Shown here: positions 26,422 to 34,771 of the stretch, piece by piece
Position numbering within the stretch: the stretch's first letter is position 1
Layout of the letters: the number at the start of each line of letters is the position of its first letter
Source: QKMZ01 sp012965515
GTDB lineage: Bacteria; Cyanobacteriota; Vampirovibrionia; Obscuribacterales; Obscuribacteraceae
Reading direction: 5' to 3'
Length of the DNA stretch: 64,000 nucleotides
NCBI GenBank assembly: GCA_937879965.1
Contig: CALFMP010000014.1
Span: 434,001-498,000, forward strand
Position numbers and translations under genes: made by a program
The notes under the pieces: generated by a model
The model's input: only the letters and a program-made list of their open reading frames with translations
Told to the model about the DNA's origin: nothing
Database searches by the model: none

Positions 26422-26724
26422 TGTTTGTCCTTCTGGGTTCTTCTGACCGTCCGCTGTATCAACTCATCTTAGTAATTCCAGGAAACGCGCGCTAATTGGT
26501 GCAGCCTGAAACTGAAGTCGATCGCGGATGTCAACATCGGGTGACAATACTATAAAGAAATGGCACTCAGGTCAAGGAACTTCAACCAATCTAGAATGAC
26601 TACGAGTGCTTTCTACGGAATCAACACTGAAATCGACGCGTAGAGCGTGCAAAGTGTTTCCATGAGAATTTATTAGCAACTTGTATTTCTTCGCAAACGA
26701 TTTACTGCCGCTCCAGACGTAACT
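26422..26724. other. Divergent intergenic region
   Basis: These 303 bases separate the LptD-like gene (minus) from the alcohol dehydrogenase (plus). I see no credible small gene, hairpin or strong repeat. Promoters for both directions must lie here; the best AT-rich candidate is TATAAA within the stretch at about 26551-26560, without a good -35 box. Confidence 0.5.
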
Positions 26725-27879
26725 ATGAACCCATTTGTTTTTCATGTGCCTACCAAAATCGCCTTCGGAGAAGGCCTGGCAAGCGGCACCGCCGATATTG
26801 TCAAGGAGCTGGCTGGTAGTCGCGCTCTCATACTTACCGACAAGCCTCTAATGAAGACCGGCATCGTCGAGCAAATTCTGGAAGGATTTGCAGACATGAA
26901 GTACGTCATTTTTGATGATGTACCGCCTGACTCAGATGTCGATTGCGTCAATAAAGTGGCCGATCTGGCCCGCTCAGAAGAATGCGATTGTATTGTGGCA
27001 ATCGGCGGCGGTTCGGTTATGGATACCGCAAAAGTAGTAAACATCTGCCTCACTCTGGGCGGAGAAATTCTCGAATATCAGGGACTGAACAATATCGCTG
27101 AACAATTGCTGCCACTGGTGGCGGTGCCGACCACTGCCGGTACAGGTTCGGAAGTCTCTATGGTAGCAATGGTTAAGGACAGAGCGGAAGGAAAGAAATT
27201 ACTTTTCGGCAGTCGTTATCTGGCTCCGTCAGTGGCCGTGCTGGATCCCTTGCTGACCGTTTCATTGCCGCCGAAACTCACTGCAGCAACAGGTCTTGAT
27301 GCTCTTACCCACGCCGTTGAGTCTTACACTGCTGTAATCAGCAATTCTGTTTTTACAGATTCGCTTTGTATAGATTCTACTAAGATGATTTTTGAGAATC
27401 TCCGCGCTGCCACTAAAGACGGTGGCAACATCGAAGCTCGGTCTCAAATGCTCGTGGCCAGCACTATGGCAGGCGTCGCCTTTACCAATTCCGGTGTGGG
27501 CGTTGTGCACGCTCTTGCCCACTCGCTCGGCGCTAAATTCGGCACACATCATGGTATTGCTAACTGCATTTTCTTGCCGCATGGAATGCAATTCAATATG
27601 GATGCGGTCACGCAGAGATACGCCAAACTTTCTCGCCTCGTAGGCATGTCCACTTCCAGTAAAGATACGGTGGCTGCTTCCGAACTGATTGAAGCCATTG
27701 AGACACTCTGCACCGACTGCGGCTTACCCAGGCGTCTGAGAGATGCCGGTGTTCCGGAGCTGAAGAGTGACGACATTGAAGAACTAGCCTTTCTAACGGG
27801 CTCGGATCCTGCAATAATGTTCAATCCTAAAGAATGTTCACCCGAAGATATCAAAGGGTTATACGAGAGGGCGTATTGA
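26725..27879 (+). CDS. Iron-containing (group III) alcohol dehydrogenase
   Basis: This 384-residue oxidoreductase interconverts an alcohol and aldehyde or ketone with NAD(P). Seen are the nucleotide-binding GGGSVMDTAK (about 93-102), the TTAGTGSEVS loop, and the metal-binding residues in GLDALTHAVE (Asp, His) and HALAHSLGAKFGTHHG (two His). The length is normal. Its stop overlaps the next start (TGATG), so it is coupled to the SCP2-domain gene. Substrate unknown; the operon context (lipid-binding protein and sugar kinase) does not settle it. Confidence 0.93.
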   Translation: MNPFVFHVPTKIAFGEGLASGTADIVKELAGSRALILTDKPLMKTGIVEQILEGFADMKYVIFDDVPPDSDVDCVNKVADLARSEECDCIVAIGGGSVMDTAKVVNICLTLGGEILEYQGLNNIAEQLLPLVAVPTTAGTGSEVSMVAMVKDRAEGKKLLFGSRYLAPSVAVLDPLLTVSLPPKLTAATGLDALTHAVESYTAVISNSVFTDSLCIDSTKMIFENLRAATKDGGNIEARSQMLVASTMAGVAFTNSGVGVVHALAHSLGAKFGTHHGIANCIFLPHGMQFNMDAVTQRYAKLSRLVGMSTSSKDTVAASELIEAIETLCTDCGLPRRLRDAGVPELKSDDIEELAFLTGSDPAIMFNPKECSPEDIKGLYERAY

Positions 27880-28286
27880 TGCAGTTTTTCGCAAATACTG
27901 ACGAGCTTCACGAAGTGATGAAAGAACTTTGGGCACGCATCGGCAGAGACCCTGACATGTCCGAGAAGCTTTTGCAATCAAAATTAATCGTGCAATTTCA
28001 ATACCGCGAACCTGAAGGTCGCGTCACCGTGGACTGTTCTGATGGTAAAGAAATGAAAGTTCTAACCGGCAAGCAATCACTGAAGCCGGTCGTTGAGATG
28101 TCCATGAAAGCCGATGTAGCACATGAATTCTGGCTCGGCAAAGTAAATGTTCCTTTTGCAATCGTGAGCGGCAAAATTATGGCTCGCGGGCCCGTCGCCA
28201 AAGCGTTGCAATTGCTGCCAGTCATCAAGCCGGCTTTCGATATTTATCCCAACGTCATCAGCCAGCACAAGAAAGTAATGGCGTAA
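27879..28286 (+). CDS. SCP2 sterol-carrier-domain protein
   Basis: The start is ATG 27879, overlapping the TGA of the alcohol dehydrogenase. The 135-residue product is a single SCP2-type domain, a hydrophobic-pocket fold that binds lipids or acyl chains. Typical are VTVDCSDGKEMKV, the amphipathic helix HEFWLGKVNVPFAIVSGKIMA and the closing RGPVAKALQLLPVIKPAF. It is a stand-alone cytosolic domain. Coupling to a dehydrogenase suggests that it presents a hydrophobic alcohol or aldehyde to the enzyme; that is inference. Confidence 0.82.
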   Translation: MQFFANTDELHEVMKELWARIGRDPDMSEKLLQSKLIVQFQYREPEGRVTVDCSDGKEMKVLTGKQSLKPVVEMSMKADVAHEFWLGKVNVPFAIVSGKIMARGPVAKALQLLPVIKPAFDIYPNVISQHKKVMA

Positions 28287-28320
28287 GGCCAGCTTCATCA
28301 TCAGGTAGGACACAGTCAAG

Positions 28321-29463
28321 ATGTCGGTGGTGACAATCGGCGAAGTTGTAGTCGACTGGATTTCGACGGAAATCGGTACGGACTTTACTGATGCTAGAGA
28401 TTTTGTCCGCTCACTGGGCGGAAATGCGTCGAATGTGGCTATTGGTCTGGCCCGGCTCGGTGTGCCTGTCAGTTTAATCGGCAAGCGCGGTGACGATCCG
28501 CATGGCAAATACCTTGATTCTGTGCTGCAGAAAGAAAAGGTTGATCTAAAGGATCTGATTGTCGATCACGGCAGTCCTACCGCTCAATGTTTTGTGTTTC
28601 GCCACGAACGCGAAGAATACAGTTTCTTCAACTGGCCGCGCCCGAATGCCAGCCATCTTCTACTTGAAGATGAAGTCAAAGAAGAATCCATTGCTGCAGC
28701 CGAGTTTTTGCACGCCACTGGAATTTCACTCACGATCGCTCCCAGGCGCCATGCCGTCATCAAGGCATTCAAGATCGCAAAACGGCTCGGCGTGCCGATT
28801 TCTTTCGATGCAGGATTTCCTACCGGCGAAGACAGGGAAGCACGTGAGTTTGCATTGACCGCTCTAAAAACTGCAGACATCGTCAAAGTCAATTTGAGCG
28901 AACTGGAATTTTGGGCCGATGCCCTCGAGCAAGAAAACAAAAGCCAGGAGAAAACACTCTCAAGTCACGGCATAACACCAAACAAACCGCTGTCGGCCAC
29001 CATTGTCGATCCACTGGACAGCAGTTCCAGGAAAGCATCGGAAGAAGTCATTCAACTGGGCAAAAAGTTGAGTTCGTTTTTGAACGGAGAAAAGAGCAGT
29101 CCTGGCCCGCATCTCATCGTGACTCTGGGTGCATACGGCAGTTTGCTCATAACTAGAGATTCAATGGACGTTTTTGCTCCGGCTTTGCCTGCTGAGGCAA
29201 TTTCCGAATTAGGCGCCGGTGACGCATTCATTGCTGGAATGATCGCTGAATTGCTCGCTTTCGCCAAGCAAAATGGCAAATCTGCTGCTGAAGGAGACGG
29301 GCACATGACGGCAGATTTTTTGAGTGATTTGAAGGAGGCCGACTGGCGCCGAGTGCTTACGGTAGCTAATGCCGTTGGCGCCCTTTCCACTCGTTCTATG
29401 ACAGCCTGGGAAGGGTTGCCCACTCAAGAAGAGCTGTCTTTATTGGTGAAAACCGTAGCCTAG
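28321..29463 (+). CDS. PfkB-family carbohydrate kinase
   Basis: The 380-residue protein has the ribokinase fold: GEVVVDWI, the substrate motif LGGNASNVAIGLARLG (about 32-47), IGKRGDDPHG, and the ATP/catalytic motif ELGAGDAFIAGM (base Asp). It is close to fructokinase and 2-keto-3-deoxygluconate kinase groups. Length is above the usual 310-330 because of an insert of about 40 residues (about 205-250; Ser/Lys/Glu-rich, including LSSHGITPNKP) between the two conserved halves. It follows the SCP2 gene by 34 bases. Substrate not determined. Confidence 0.85.
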   Translation: MSVVTIGEVVVDWISTEIGTDFTDARDFVRSLGGNASNVAIGLARLGVPVSLIGKRGDDPHGKYLDSVLQKEKVDLKDLIVDHGSPTAQCFVFRHEREEYSFFNWPRPNASHLLLEDEVKEESIAAAEFLHATGISLTIAPRRHAVIKAFKIAKRLGVPISFDAGFPTGEDREAREFALTALKTADIVKVNLSELEFWADALEQENKSQEKTLSSHGITPNKPLSATIVDPLDSSSRKASEEVIQLGKKLSSFLNGEKSSPGPHLIVTLGAYGSLLITRDSMDVFAPALPAEAISELGAGDAFIAGMIAELLAFAKQNGKSAAEGDGHMTADFLSDLKEADWRRVLTVANAVGALSTRSMTAWEGLPTQEELSLLVKTVA

Positions 29464-29575
29464 CTGGTCTCTTTAACATGAAATCGTGTGTTCGGGGGCT
29501 ATCTTTTGGCAGTTTCAAAGGTTAGACTATTTTTTGCGTTGATTCTCGAGAGCTTTTCAAAGCGCGGGTAAGCCT

Positions 29576-29716
29576 ATGCCAATGGAACTCATAGCCAATC
29601 TTGTCGGTATGTTTCATGCCGCATCCATTGTTGTCGTAATCGGGCTTGTCGCTTTCTCGCTTCTGGCGATTTTTTTAGTGCTTAAAGTCTGGCAACCGGA
29701 CTGGGACGGCAATTAG
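29576..29716 (+). CDS. 46-residue single-span membrane protein
   Basis: ATG 29576 opens a 46-residue frame ending at TAG 29716. A hydrophobic segment (about 15-37: ASIVVVIGLVAFSLLAIF) is followed by LKVWQPDWDGN, giving one membrane helix with a short polar tail. A second ATG lies two codons in. The upstream region (GCGGGTAAGCCT) is only a fair ribosome site. I do not recognise a family. It is 112 bases after the PfkB gene and converges on yedF. Its hydrophobicity and clean end favour a real gene, but this needs comparison. Confidence 0.5.
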   Translation: MPMELIANLVGMFHAASIVVVIGLVAFSLLAIFLVLKVWQPDWDGN

Positions 29717-29750
29717 TCTCAAACCCTTTTGATCGAGAAGCGATTCTTGA

Positions 29751-30416
29751 TCAAGGTGAAATCACTTTGTCCGCCGAGAACAGGTACTCGCAGATGGCGT
29801 ACATATTGGTGATTTGCTCTGCTTTGATTTTTTCTTTCAGCCCATAGAATTCCACGCAAAGTCCGCAGGCCAGGACTTCTATACCTGCTTCTTTGAATTC
29901 GTCCAGGACTTTTCTTACCGAAGAGTCAGGGTCCATTAATCTGACGCCTGTGTTGGCGAGCAAGATTGCTTGTGGTTTGTGACCGGCTTGCAGAATTGTT
30001 TGCAGAAAAACGTTCAAAAGATTGACGCTAAAGTCGCGGTCTCCTTCTCCGAACGTATCCTTGGCGATAAATACCACGCTCGTGTTTGCAGACTTCTGGC
30101 TGCTCGCCTTTTGCCCGCTTGCTGAAGCTGTTTGCGAAACATCGTGGTTGTGTGGGATTCTGCCTGCTTCGGATTCATTCTTCTTCGAGATTACCACCAT
30201 ATATCCGCCGTCTTTTTCTTTTGAATGCAACGACAAACCCAGCGAATTAGCCAGGCGTGTCAGATTCATCACATTAATGTCGCTATCGACAAGCACTTCT
30301 ACTGCGCCTTCCGGCTTTTGATCGAGCAGTTTTTTTGTTCGCAAGACCGGCTCTGGACACATCAAACCTCTAAGATCCAGTGAATTTGCTGAATCTTGTT
30401 TTTTGTCTGTGCTCAT
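29751..30416 (-). CDS. yedF: YedF-like selenium-associated sulfurtransferase protein
   Basis: The 221-residue product has an N-terminal TusA-type domain with the hallmark DLRGLMCPEPV (Cys20 carries sulfur or selenium in the family) and a C-terminal DsrE-like domain (about 110-221) with ACGLCVEFYG. A Ser/Gln/Ala-rich linker joins them. The protein is the usual companion of SelD in genomes that handle selenium. It overlaps selD by four bases (ATGA), so the two are one unit. Its exact reaction is not established. Confidence 0.88.
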   Translation of the reverse strand: MSTDKKQDSANSLDLRGLMCPEPVLRTKKLLDQKPEGAVEVLVDSDINVMNLTRLANSLGLSLHSKEKDGGYMVVISKKNESEAGRIPHNHDVSQTASASGQKASSQKSANTSVVFIAKDTFGEGDRDFSVNLLNVFLQTILQAGHKPQAILLANTGVRLMDPDSSVRKVLDEFKEAGIEVLACGLCVEFYGLKEKIKAEQITNMYAICEYLFSADKVISP

Positions 30417-31471
30417 TTTTTTACCTCGACTTGACCAGCTTTTCCTTCCACAAACCCGCCGATTATGCTTGCTGTAAGGCCTTCTGCCGTAAGTTCTGCC
30501 AGAAGCCGCACAGCTTGCTCTTCTTGTAATGCGAACATGAGCCCGCCTGAAGTTTGCGGATCAAACAGCAAATCTTGAATTGCTATCTCTATATGTTCGA
30601 GATTGATAACCGATGAGCTAAACGTATTTCGATTTGCATAGGCGCCGGCGGGTACCAAACCTTGCGATGCAAGAGCAACGGCGCCGGCAAAAAACGGCAG
30701 CTCATCTATATATAAGTACGCTGCCAATCCACTTGCTAAGGCCATTTCTGTGGTATGACCGATCAATCCAAAACCGGTTATGTCGGTGGCCGCACTGGGA
30801 TGATATTTATTTGCAATTTCCAAAGCCTGTTTGTTCAACAGCGTTAGTGAGTCTAAAAGTTGCTTGCGCTCTATCTGAGAGAGTGTGTCGCCTTTGAGTC
30901 CGAGAAGCATGACTCCTGTGCCAAGGGGTTTTGTGAGAACGAGAACGTCACCATTTTTCGCACCACCATTGGTGAGTATCGATTTTGGATTTATAACTCC
31001 GGTAACAGCCAGTCCAAAAACCGGCTCCGGGCCTTGAATCGAATGACCGCCGGCAACAGTGACTCCAGCTTCCGCACAAGCAGCTTGGCCGCCTTTCAAT
31101 ATTTCTTCTACTACAGAAAGGGGGTAATCGCAGGTTGGAAAACAGAGCACATTGAGGGCGATCACCGGCTTTCCACCCATTGCGTATACATCCGATAGTG
31201 CATTAACAGCCGCAATACGCCCAAAGAGGAAGGGGTCGTCTACTACAGGCGGGAAAAAGTCTACTGTTTCAATAATTGCAATATCTTCTGTAATTTTGTA
31301 AACAGCAGCATCTTCGAAATTTTCGAGACTGGTGAGGAGTTCTGGGCATTGCGTTCTGGGAATGGAGCTTAGAACTTGTTTCAGCTCGAGAGAACTAATC
31401 TTTGCCGCACAGCCAGCGGCTTTTACGTTGGCTGTCAATTTTCTTGAAGATTCGTTATTGCTTGTAGTCAT
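30413..31471 (-). CDS. selD: Selenide, water dikinase SelD
   Basis: SelD makes selenophosphate from selenide and ATP. The 352-residue protein keeps the catalytic Cys (here Cys21 in KAAGCAAKISSLEL), but where the classical enzyme has GCGCK this one has GCAAK, so the second Cys is Ala while the Lys remains. The glycine-rich ATP region and the metal-binding Asp motifs (VDFFPPVVDDP, AATDITGFGL, FDPQTSGGL) are present. It precedes yedF with a four-base overlap. No selA, selB or selC gene lies here, so the end use (selenocysteine, selenouridine or a cofactor) is unknown. Confidence 0.92.
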   Translation of the reverse strand: MTTSNNESSRKLTANVKAAGCAAKISSLELKQVLSSIPRTQCPELLTSLENFEDAAVYKITEDIAIIETVDFFPPVVDDPFLFGRIAAVNALSDVYAMGGKPVIALNVLCFPTCDYPLSVVEEILKGGQAACAEAGVTVAGGHSIQGPEPVFGLAVTGVINPKSILTNGGAKNGDVLVLTKPLGTGVMLLGLKGDTLSQIERKQLLDSLTLLNKQALEIANKYHPSAATDITGFGLIGHTTEMALASGLAAYLYIDELPFFAGAVALASQGLVPAGAYANRNTFSSSVINLEHIEIAIQDLLFDPQTSGGLMFALQEEQAVRLLAELTAEGLTASIIGGFVEGKAGQVEVKK

Positions 31472-31850
31472 TTTGTCAGCGTCGTGGTTGTGGTAAGAAC
31501 CCGCATGAATACTGGATATCTTTGAGTAGGTGTGCTGGACTATCTGATAGTGCAGGTGCGTGGCTGGAGAGATGAACTTTTCGGTGTCTCATGTAAACCC
31601 GCATGATATGCAGTTCTTGATGTGCCTCGGTTTTAGCCATTCCAAGAAAGCTTTTAACTAAATTCAGTATGCACTTCTGAATTTGTGGCGTTTGAGGCAT
31701 TCCAAAACGCGAGTGAGTGTAATACATTTATTGACGGAACCCACCTCGCAACAAGCATAGACGGTGGTCCTTGCGTAAGTCTACGCCTATTTTGCGTTCG
31801 TGGTTTCGTAACTTTTTCTACCCCACTCAGATATTTAAGAAGGATCTGGC
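31472..31850. other. Divergent intergenic region with an inverted repeat
   Basis: These 379 bases separate selD from the ribbon-helix-helix gene. I see no credible gene. AAATTCAG at 31660-31667 and CTGAATTT at 31677-31684 form a perfect 8-base-pair inverted repeat with a nine-base spacer, about 170 bases before the regulator. It is a candidate operator or hairpin. Confidence 0.5.
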
Positions 31851-32057
31851 ATGCCAAAGAAAGTACTTGTGGCGCTTCCTCCCGGATTGCTGGAGCAGAT
31901 TGATAGTGTTGCTCAAGTTGAGCACCGCACTCGCTCCGATCTGATAAGAGAGGCTCTCAGACGCTACATCGACGGTTTCAAACGCACTCAAGGACCGCGC
32001 ATGTCAATTAGTTCAGTGGGCTCTCAAAAGATTGCCCTGCTTACTGAATCAGAGTAA
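31851..32057 (+). CDS. Ribbon-helix-helix (CopG-like) DNA-binding protein
   Basis: The 68-residue protein matches the RHH fold: a beta strand PKKVLVALPPGLLEQID, helix A, the turn RTRSDLIREALRRYI with the usual basic residues, then a tail of about 20 residues. RHH dimers bind inverted repeats; the IR at 31660-31684 could be its operator, but that is a guess. An AAGGA ribosome site precedes ATG. It is a single short gene with no toxin gene next to it, so I see no reason to call it an antitoxin. Confidence 0.85.
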   Translation: MPKKVLVALPPGLLEQIDSVAQVEHRTRSDLIREALRRYIDGFKRTQGPRMSISSVGSQKIALLTESE

Positions 32058-32178
32058 TTTTTTCAATTGGATTAATTTGCATAGTAGTTTCCCCACTGAG
32101 TCTGTTGACTTCCGGGCTGCTCCAACGCAGAATCTAATAGCCAGAAGCTCGGCGTAAAAGGCCCGTCAGGGTTTTCAA

Positions 32179-32559
32179 ATGCCGGACCGGCATACGGCGT
32201 TGGATAGTCCAAAAGCGGCACAAACCATGCAGTGGGGCAATATACTGGTTTTCGAAGTCTTGTTCATAGTCACAGTGGCTATGGGGCTGGGCTTTGCGCG
32301 GGCGCCTCGCTGGATGCTCAGACGGAAGCTGCAAAAGGGCTTTCCGTGGGGCTATTATGCCGACCAGATCCCCCAGTCGGACCCCTATATGTTCAATGAC
32401 AAAGATACTAACGACTTCCTGCACGATACAGGGCTGGAATTCGGTGGTCTTGACGGGGCTGGCGATTTCGGCGAATTCAGCGGATTCGGAGAATTGGGTG
32501 AATACGGTCAAAGCTTCTTTGGAGGCGATGGCGGCGGCGGCTCCATGGGCGGCGACTAA
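32179..32559 (+). CDS. Small membrane protein with Gly-rich tail
   Basis: The product has 126 residues; an internal ATG at 32227 would give 110 residues. One hydrophobic segment (ILVFEVLFIVTVAMGLGFA, about 22-40) is followed by a basic patch (RRKLQKG) and a Phe/Gly/Glu/Asp-rich C-terminus from about 80 (FGGLDGAGDFGEFSGFGELG, then GGDGGGGSMGGD). No family recognised. It ends 80 bases before the CPBP protease gene on the same strand and may be its partner. Confidence 0.65.
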   Translation: MPDRHTALDSPKAAQTMQWGNILVFEVLFIVTVAMGLGFARAPRWMLRRKLQKGFPWGYYADQIPQSDPYMFNDKDTNDFLHDTGLEFGGLDGAGDFGEFSGFGELGEYGQSFFGGDGGGGSMGGD

Positions 32560-32639
32560 GCGGCGCAAGGGCGGGCTTCAAGGCGGCATTTTCTTTTGCC
32601 TGACTGCGCTAAACTGGTTGGGTATGAGGGAGCGATGCC

Positions 32640-34169
32640 TTGGCGGATCCTAATTTTCTTTGGCTATACGGATTCGTATTGCTGATTGGCGGCAGCCTTT
32701 TTACTAGAGAGAAGATCAAAAGAGCTCTTACGGGAGCTTTGCTCGTCTATGCCACTGTATTTGTGGGTCAGATGCTCTGGACATCAAGTCACAGCCCCGC
32801 CAAAAGCGCCAAGGGCGGATTGGGAAACTCCAACAATGCTGATGTGCTGCTGAAAATCGAGTCGGCTGTAAACACTTTGCAGAGAAATGCCAGTGGACTG
32901 TCACCGGCACAGCCCATCGAGCAAGTAAACAAACGGCGTACCGAACTGCTCGTACAAGCCGAAGAGTTACTGAAGAAGACCGCTGCCGAGCAACCTAACG
33001 ATCCGCTGGCTCTGGCACGCGTAATTGTCGTTTCCCGAGAATTAGGCCATCCGACAAAGACAAACCTTGAACGACTGCAAGCCATCGGTACTGACAAGTC
33101 CAAGCAATTGGTGCGCATCCTAAACACCCTCTACAACAATCCAAAATCGCTTGATAGTCAGAAGCGCGCTGAACTGGCAAGAGAGATTGAAACAGAGTTC
33201 AGCGGCTGGTATCGCTCCGTTTCTTTGATGCGCCTATATAGCGCTACCCACCAGACAGAAGCTCTAAAGAAAGTTACGACCGACTTCGATGATGCTAATT
33301 TGCGTTTTGTCGCTCGAGGATTTTTTCTTCTAGGCACGATTCTATGCTCCATTTTGGGCGGCTCTATAGTGATCCTGGCAACGCTTTTCATAATGCCGCG
33401 GCGCATTACACCGCCGGAACATCGCGAACAGGTTGCAGCGCCTCAGAAATACGGCGCACTGACGATTTATTCCGTGTTTATTGGCTGGCTCGCCACTCAG
33501 CTTGCGATTTCTGTCCTTTTGCAGTCGGCAATGAAGGATGCTCATTTTTCCAAACAAGGTGCGCTGGTTGCAGGCGCTGTGATGTTCTTCATGTATTTGA
33601 TTCAGAATGGGCCGGGAATTCTCTGGGTTTATTTTCTCGCTCTTAAACCGCGAGCAATCAAGTTCTTTGAAGGCGTTCGCTTGCGTTTCAAAGTCGATCG
33701 CAATGGTCCCTTCCGGCTTGTAATGTACGGTTTTCTTACCTGGTTGGCTGCTGTTCCCTGCGTCGTCATCTCCTATTTGATTGCCGCGAAATACTTCGGT
33801 TCGCAAGGCTCCAGCAATCCAGTCATTTCGTTTGTCCTCCAGGCTGCCCGCGACAATAGCATCCCTGCAGTGGCAATCTTCTATTTGACCCTGGGAGTAC
33901 TCGCCCCAATTTGTGAAGAAATACTCTTTCGTGGATTCCTCTATTCGGCGCTCAGGCGCTACTGGGGAATCTTCCCGTCCATGCTTTTGTCAGCGGGGCT
34001 GTTTGCAGGCATTCACCTTGATGCCGGAGGCTTTTTACCCCTCATGACCCTCGGTATGCTCTTTGCCTTTACGCTGGAGAAAACCCGCAGCATTTTGCCC
34101 TGTATAGTCGCTCATGGACTGTGGAACAGCGGTACCTTCACAATGGTGCTTCTGGTCTTCTCTCCTTGA
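32640..34169 (+). CDS. CPBP-family intramembrane metalloprotease
   Basis: Start TTG 32640 with GAGGGAG seven to eight bases upstream. The 509-residue product has one N-terminal hydrophobic segment, a polar helical region (about 40-195; TPR-like), and from about 205 several membrane helices. The C-terminal domain carries the CPBP (CAAX protease-like) motifs: EEILFRGFLYSALRR, FAGIHLD and the final HGLWNSG, holding the Glu and His residues of the metal site. Members cleave or process membrane-bound substrates, or handle bacteriocins; the target here is not known. The long N-terminal part is unusual for the family. Confidence 0.87.
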   Translation: MADPNFLWLYGFVLLIGGSLFTREKIKRALTGALLVYATVFVGQMLWTSSHSPAKSAKGGLGNSNNADVLLKIESAVNTLQRNASGLSPAQPIEQVNKRRTELLVQAEELLKKTAAEQPNDPLALARVIVVSRELGHPTKTNLERLQAIGTDKSKQLVRILNTLYNNPKSLDSQKRAELAREIETEFSGWYRSVSLMRLYSATHQTEALKKVTTDFDDANLRFVARGFFLLGTILCSILGGSIVILATLFIMPRRITPPEHREQVAAPQKYGALTIYSVFIGWLATQLAISVLLQSAMKDAHFSKQGALVAGAVMFFMYLIQNGPGILWVYFLALKPRAIKFFEGVRLRFKVDRNGPFRLVMYGFLTWLAAVPCVVISYLIAAKYFGSQGSSNPVISFVLQAARDNSIPAVAIFYLTLGVLAPICEEILFRGFLYSALRRYWGIFPSMLLSAGLFAGIHLDAGGFLPLMTLGMLFAFTLEKTRSILPCIVAHGLWNSGTFTMVLLVFSP

Positions 34170-34214
34170 ACCAGTAAGCATTTCCACTATTTTGACTGCG
34201 ATTATGGGCATATA

Positions 34215-34242
34215 GAAAAAAGTCCGTTAACGGTCTTTTTTC
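34215..34242. repeat. GTTAAC palindrome family, copy 3 (asymmetric variant)
   Basis: Same sequence and orientation as copy 1: G, six A, GTCCGTTAACGGTC, six T, C, then CA. It lies 45 bases after the CPBP gene and ends four bases before ATG 34247, so any ribosome site of the next gene would be inside it. Confidence 0.9.
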
Positions 34243-34246
34243 CAGT

Positions 34247-34771
34247 ATGGTTACAGCCAAGCCTCAAATTGCTATTAAGCTAGTTTCCAAGCCTTATTCG
34301 AAGAGGACGGCTTTGGGACCGTTAATGGTCGGCATCGGCGTAGGCTGGATCTTTGCCGCTCTTTGGCTTATTACGGGGATTTTTGCTCTTGTGCACAATG
34401 TTTATTGGGGGCTGACGCTTTTAGCGTCTACTTCCGGTTTTTCATTGTTCCTCGGACTGATGACTTATTCGATGGTGAGAGATGCAAATCGGACTTTTGT
34501 GTTTGAATTGACTGATTCAGACGCGGTTCTCTATGTATATGACCGGCTCCAAAAACGCCAATCCACTCAAATGGTTCTTCTCGATGATGTCAAATATGTG
34601 GAGTACTATCCTTATCGTGATTCATCATCAATGATTTTGCATACTCCTTATGCTCAGATGGAAGTGCCGCTTTGGCCGATGGGAGAGCAGGTCAGGGATG
34701 TGATCGACTTTCTTGATGGACGTGGTTTGCGAATCGTCAATGTTCAGTTTGACGATGTAATTCCGGATTAG
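34247..34771 (+). CDS. Two-span membrane protein, unknown
   Basis: The 174-residue frame has two hydrophobic helices (about 26-50 and 55-75), then a soluble domain with a beta-strand pattern (FVFELTDSDAVLYVYDR) resembling PH-like domains of small bacterial membrane proteins; this is a weak impression. ATG 34247 is separated from palindrome copy 3 by only four bases, so there is no ordinary ribosome site; an in-frame ATG at 34325 with GGGA upstream could be the true start. It overlaps the sensor kinase gene tail to tail by four bases. Confidence 0.65.
   Translation: MVTAKPQIAIKLVSKPYSKRTALGPLMVGIGVGWIFAALWLITGIFALVHNVYWGLTLLASTSGFSLFLGLMTYSMVRDANRTFVFELTDSDAVLYVYDRLQKRQSTQMVLLDDVKYVEYYPYRDSSSMILHTPYAQMEVPLWPMGEQVRDVIDFLDGRGLRIVNVQFDDVIPD

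Noticed and set aside
31476..31727. Minus-strand 83-codon frame upstream of selD
   Set aside because: No ribosome site or family resemblance; it lies in the divergent regulatory region.
31851..32057. Toxin-antitoxin module based on the RHH protein
   Set aside because: The next gene is a membrane protein 120 bases away with no toxin features, so there is no partner.
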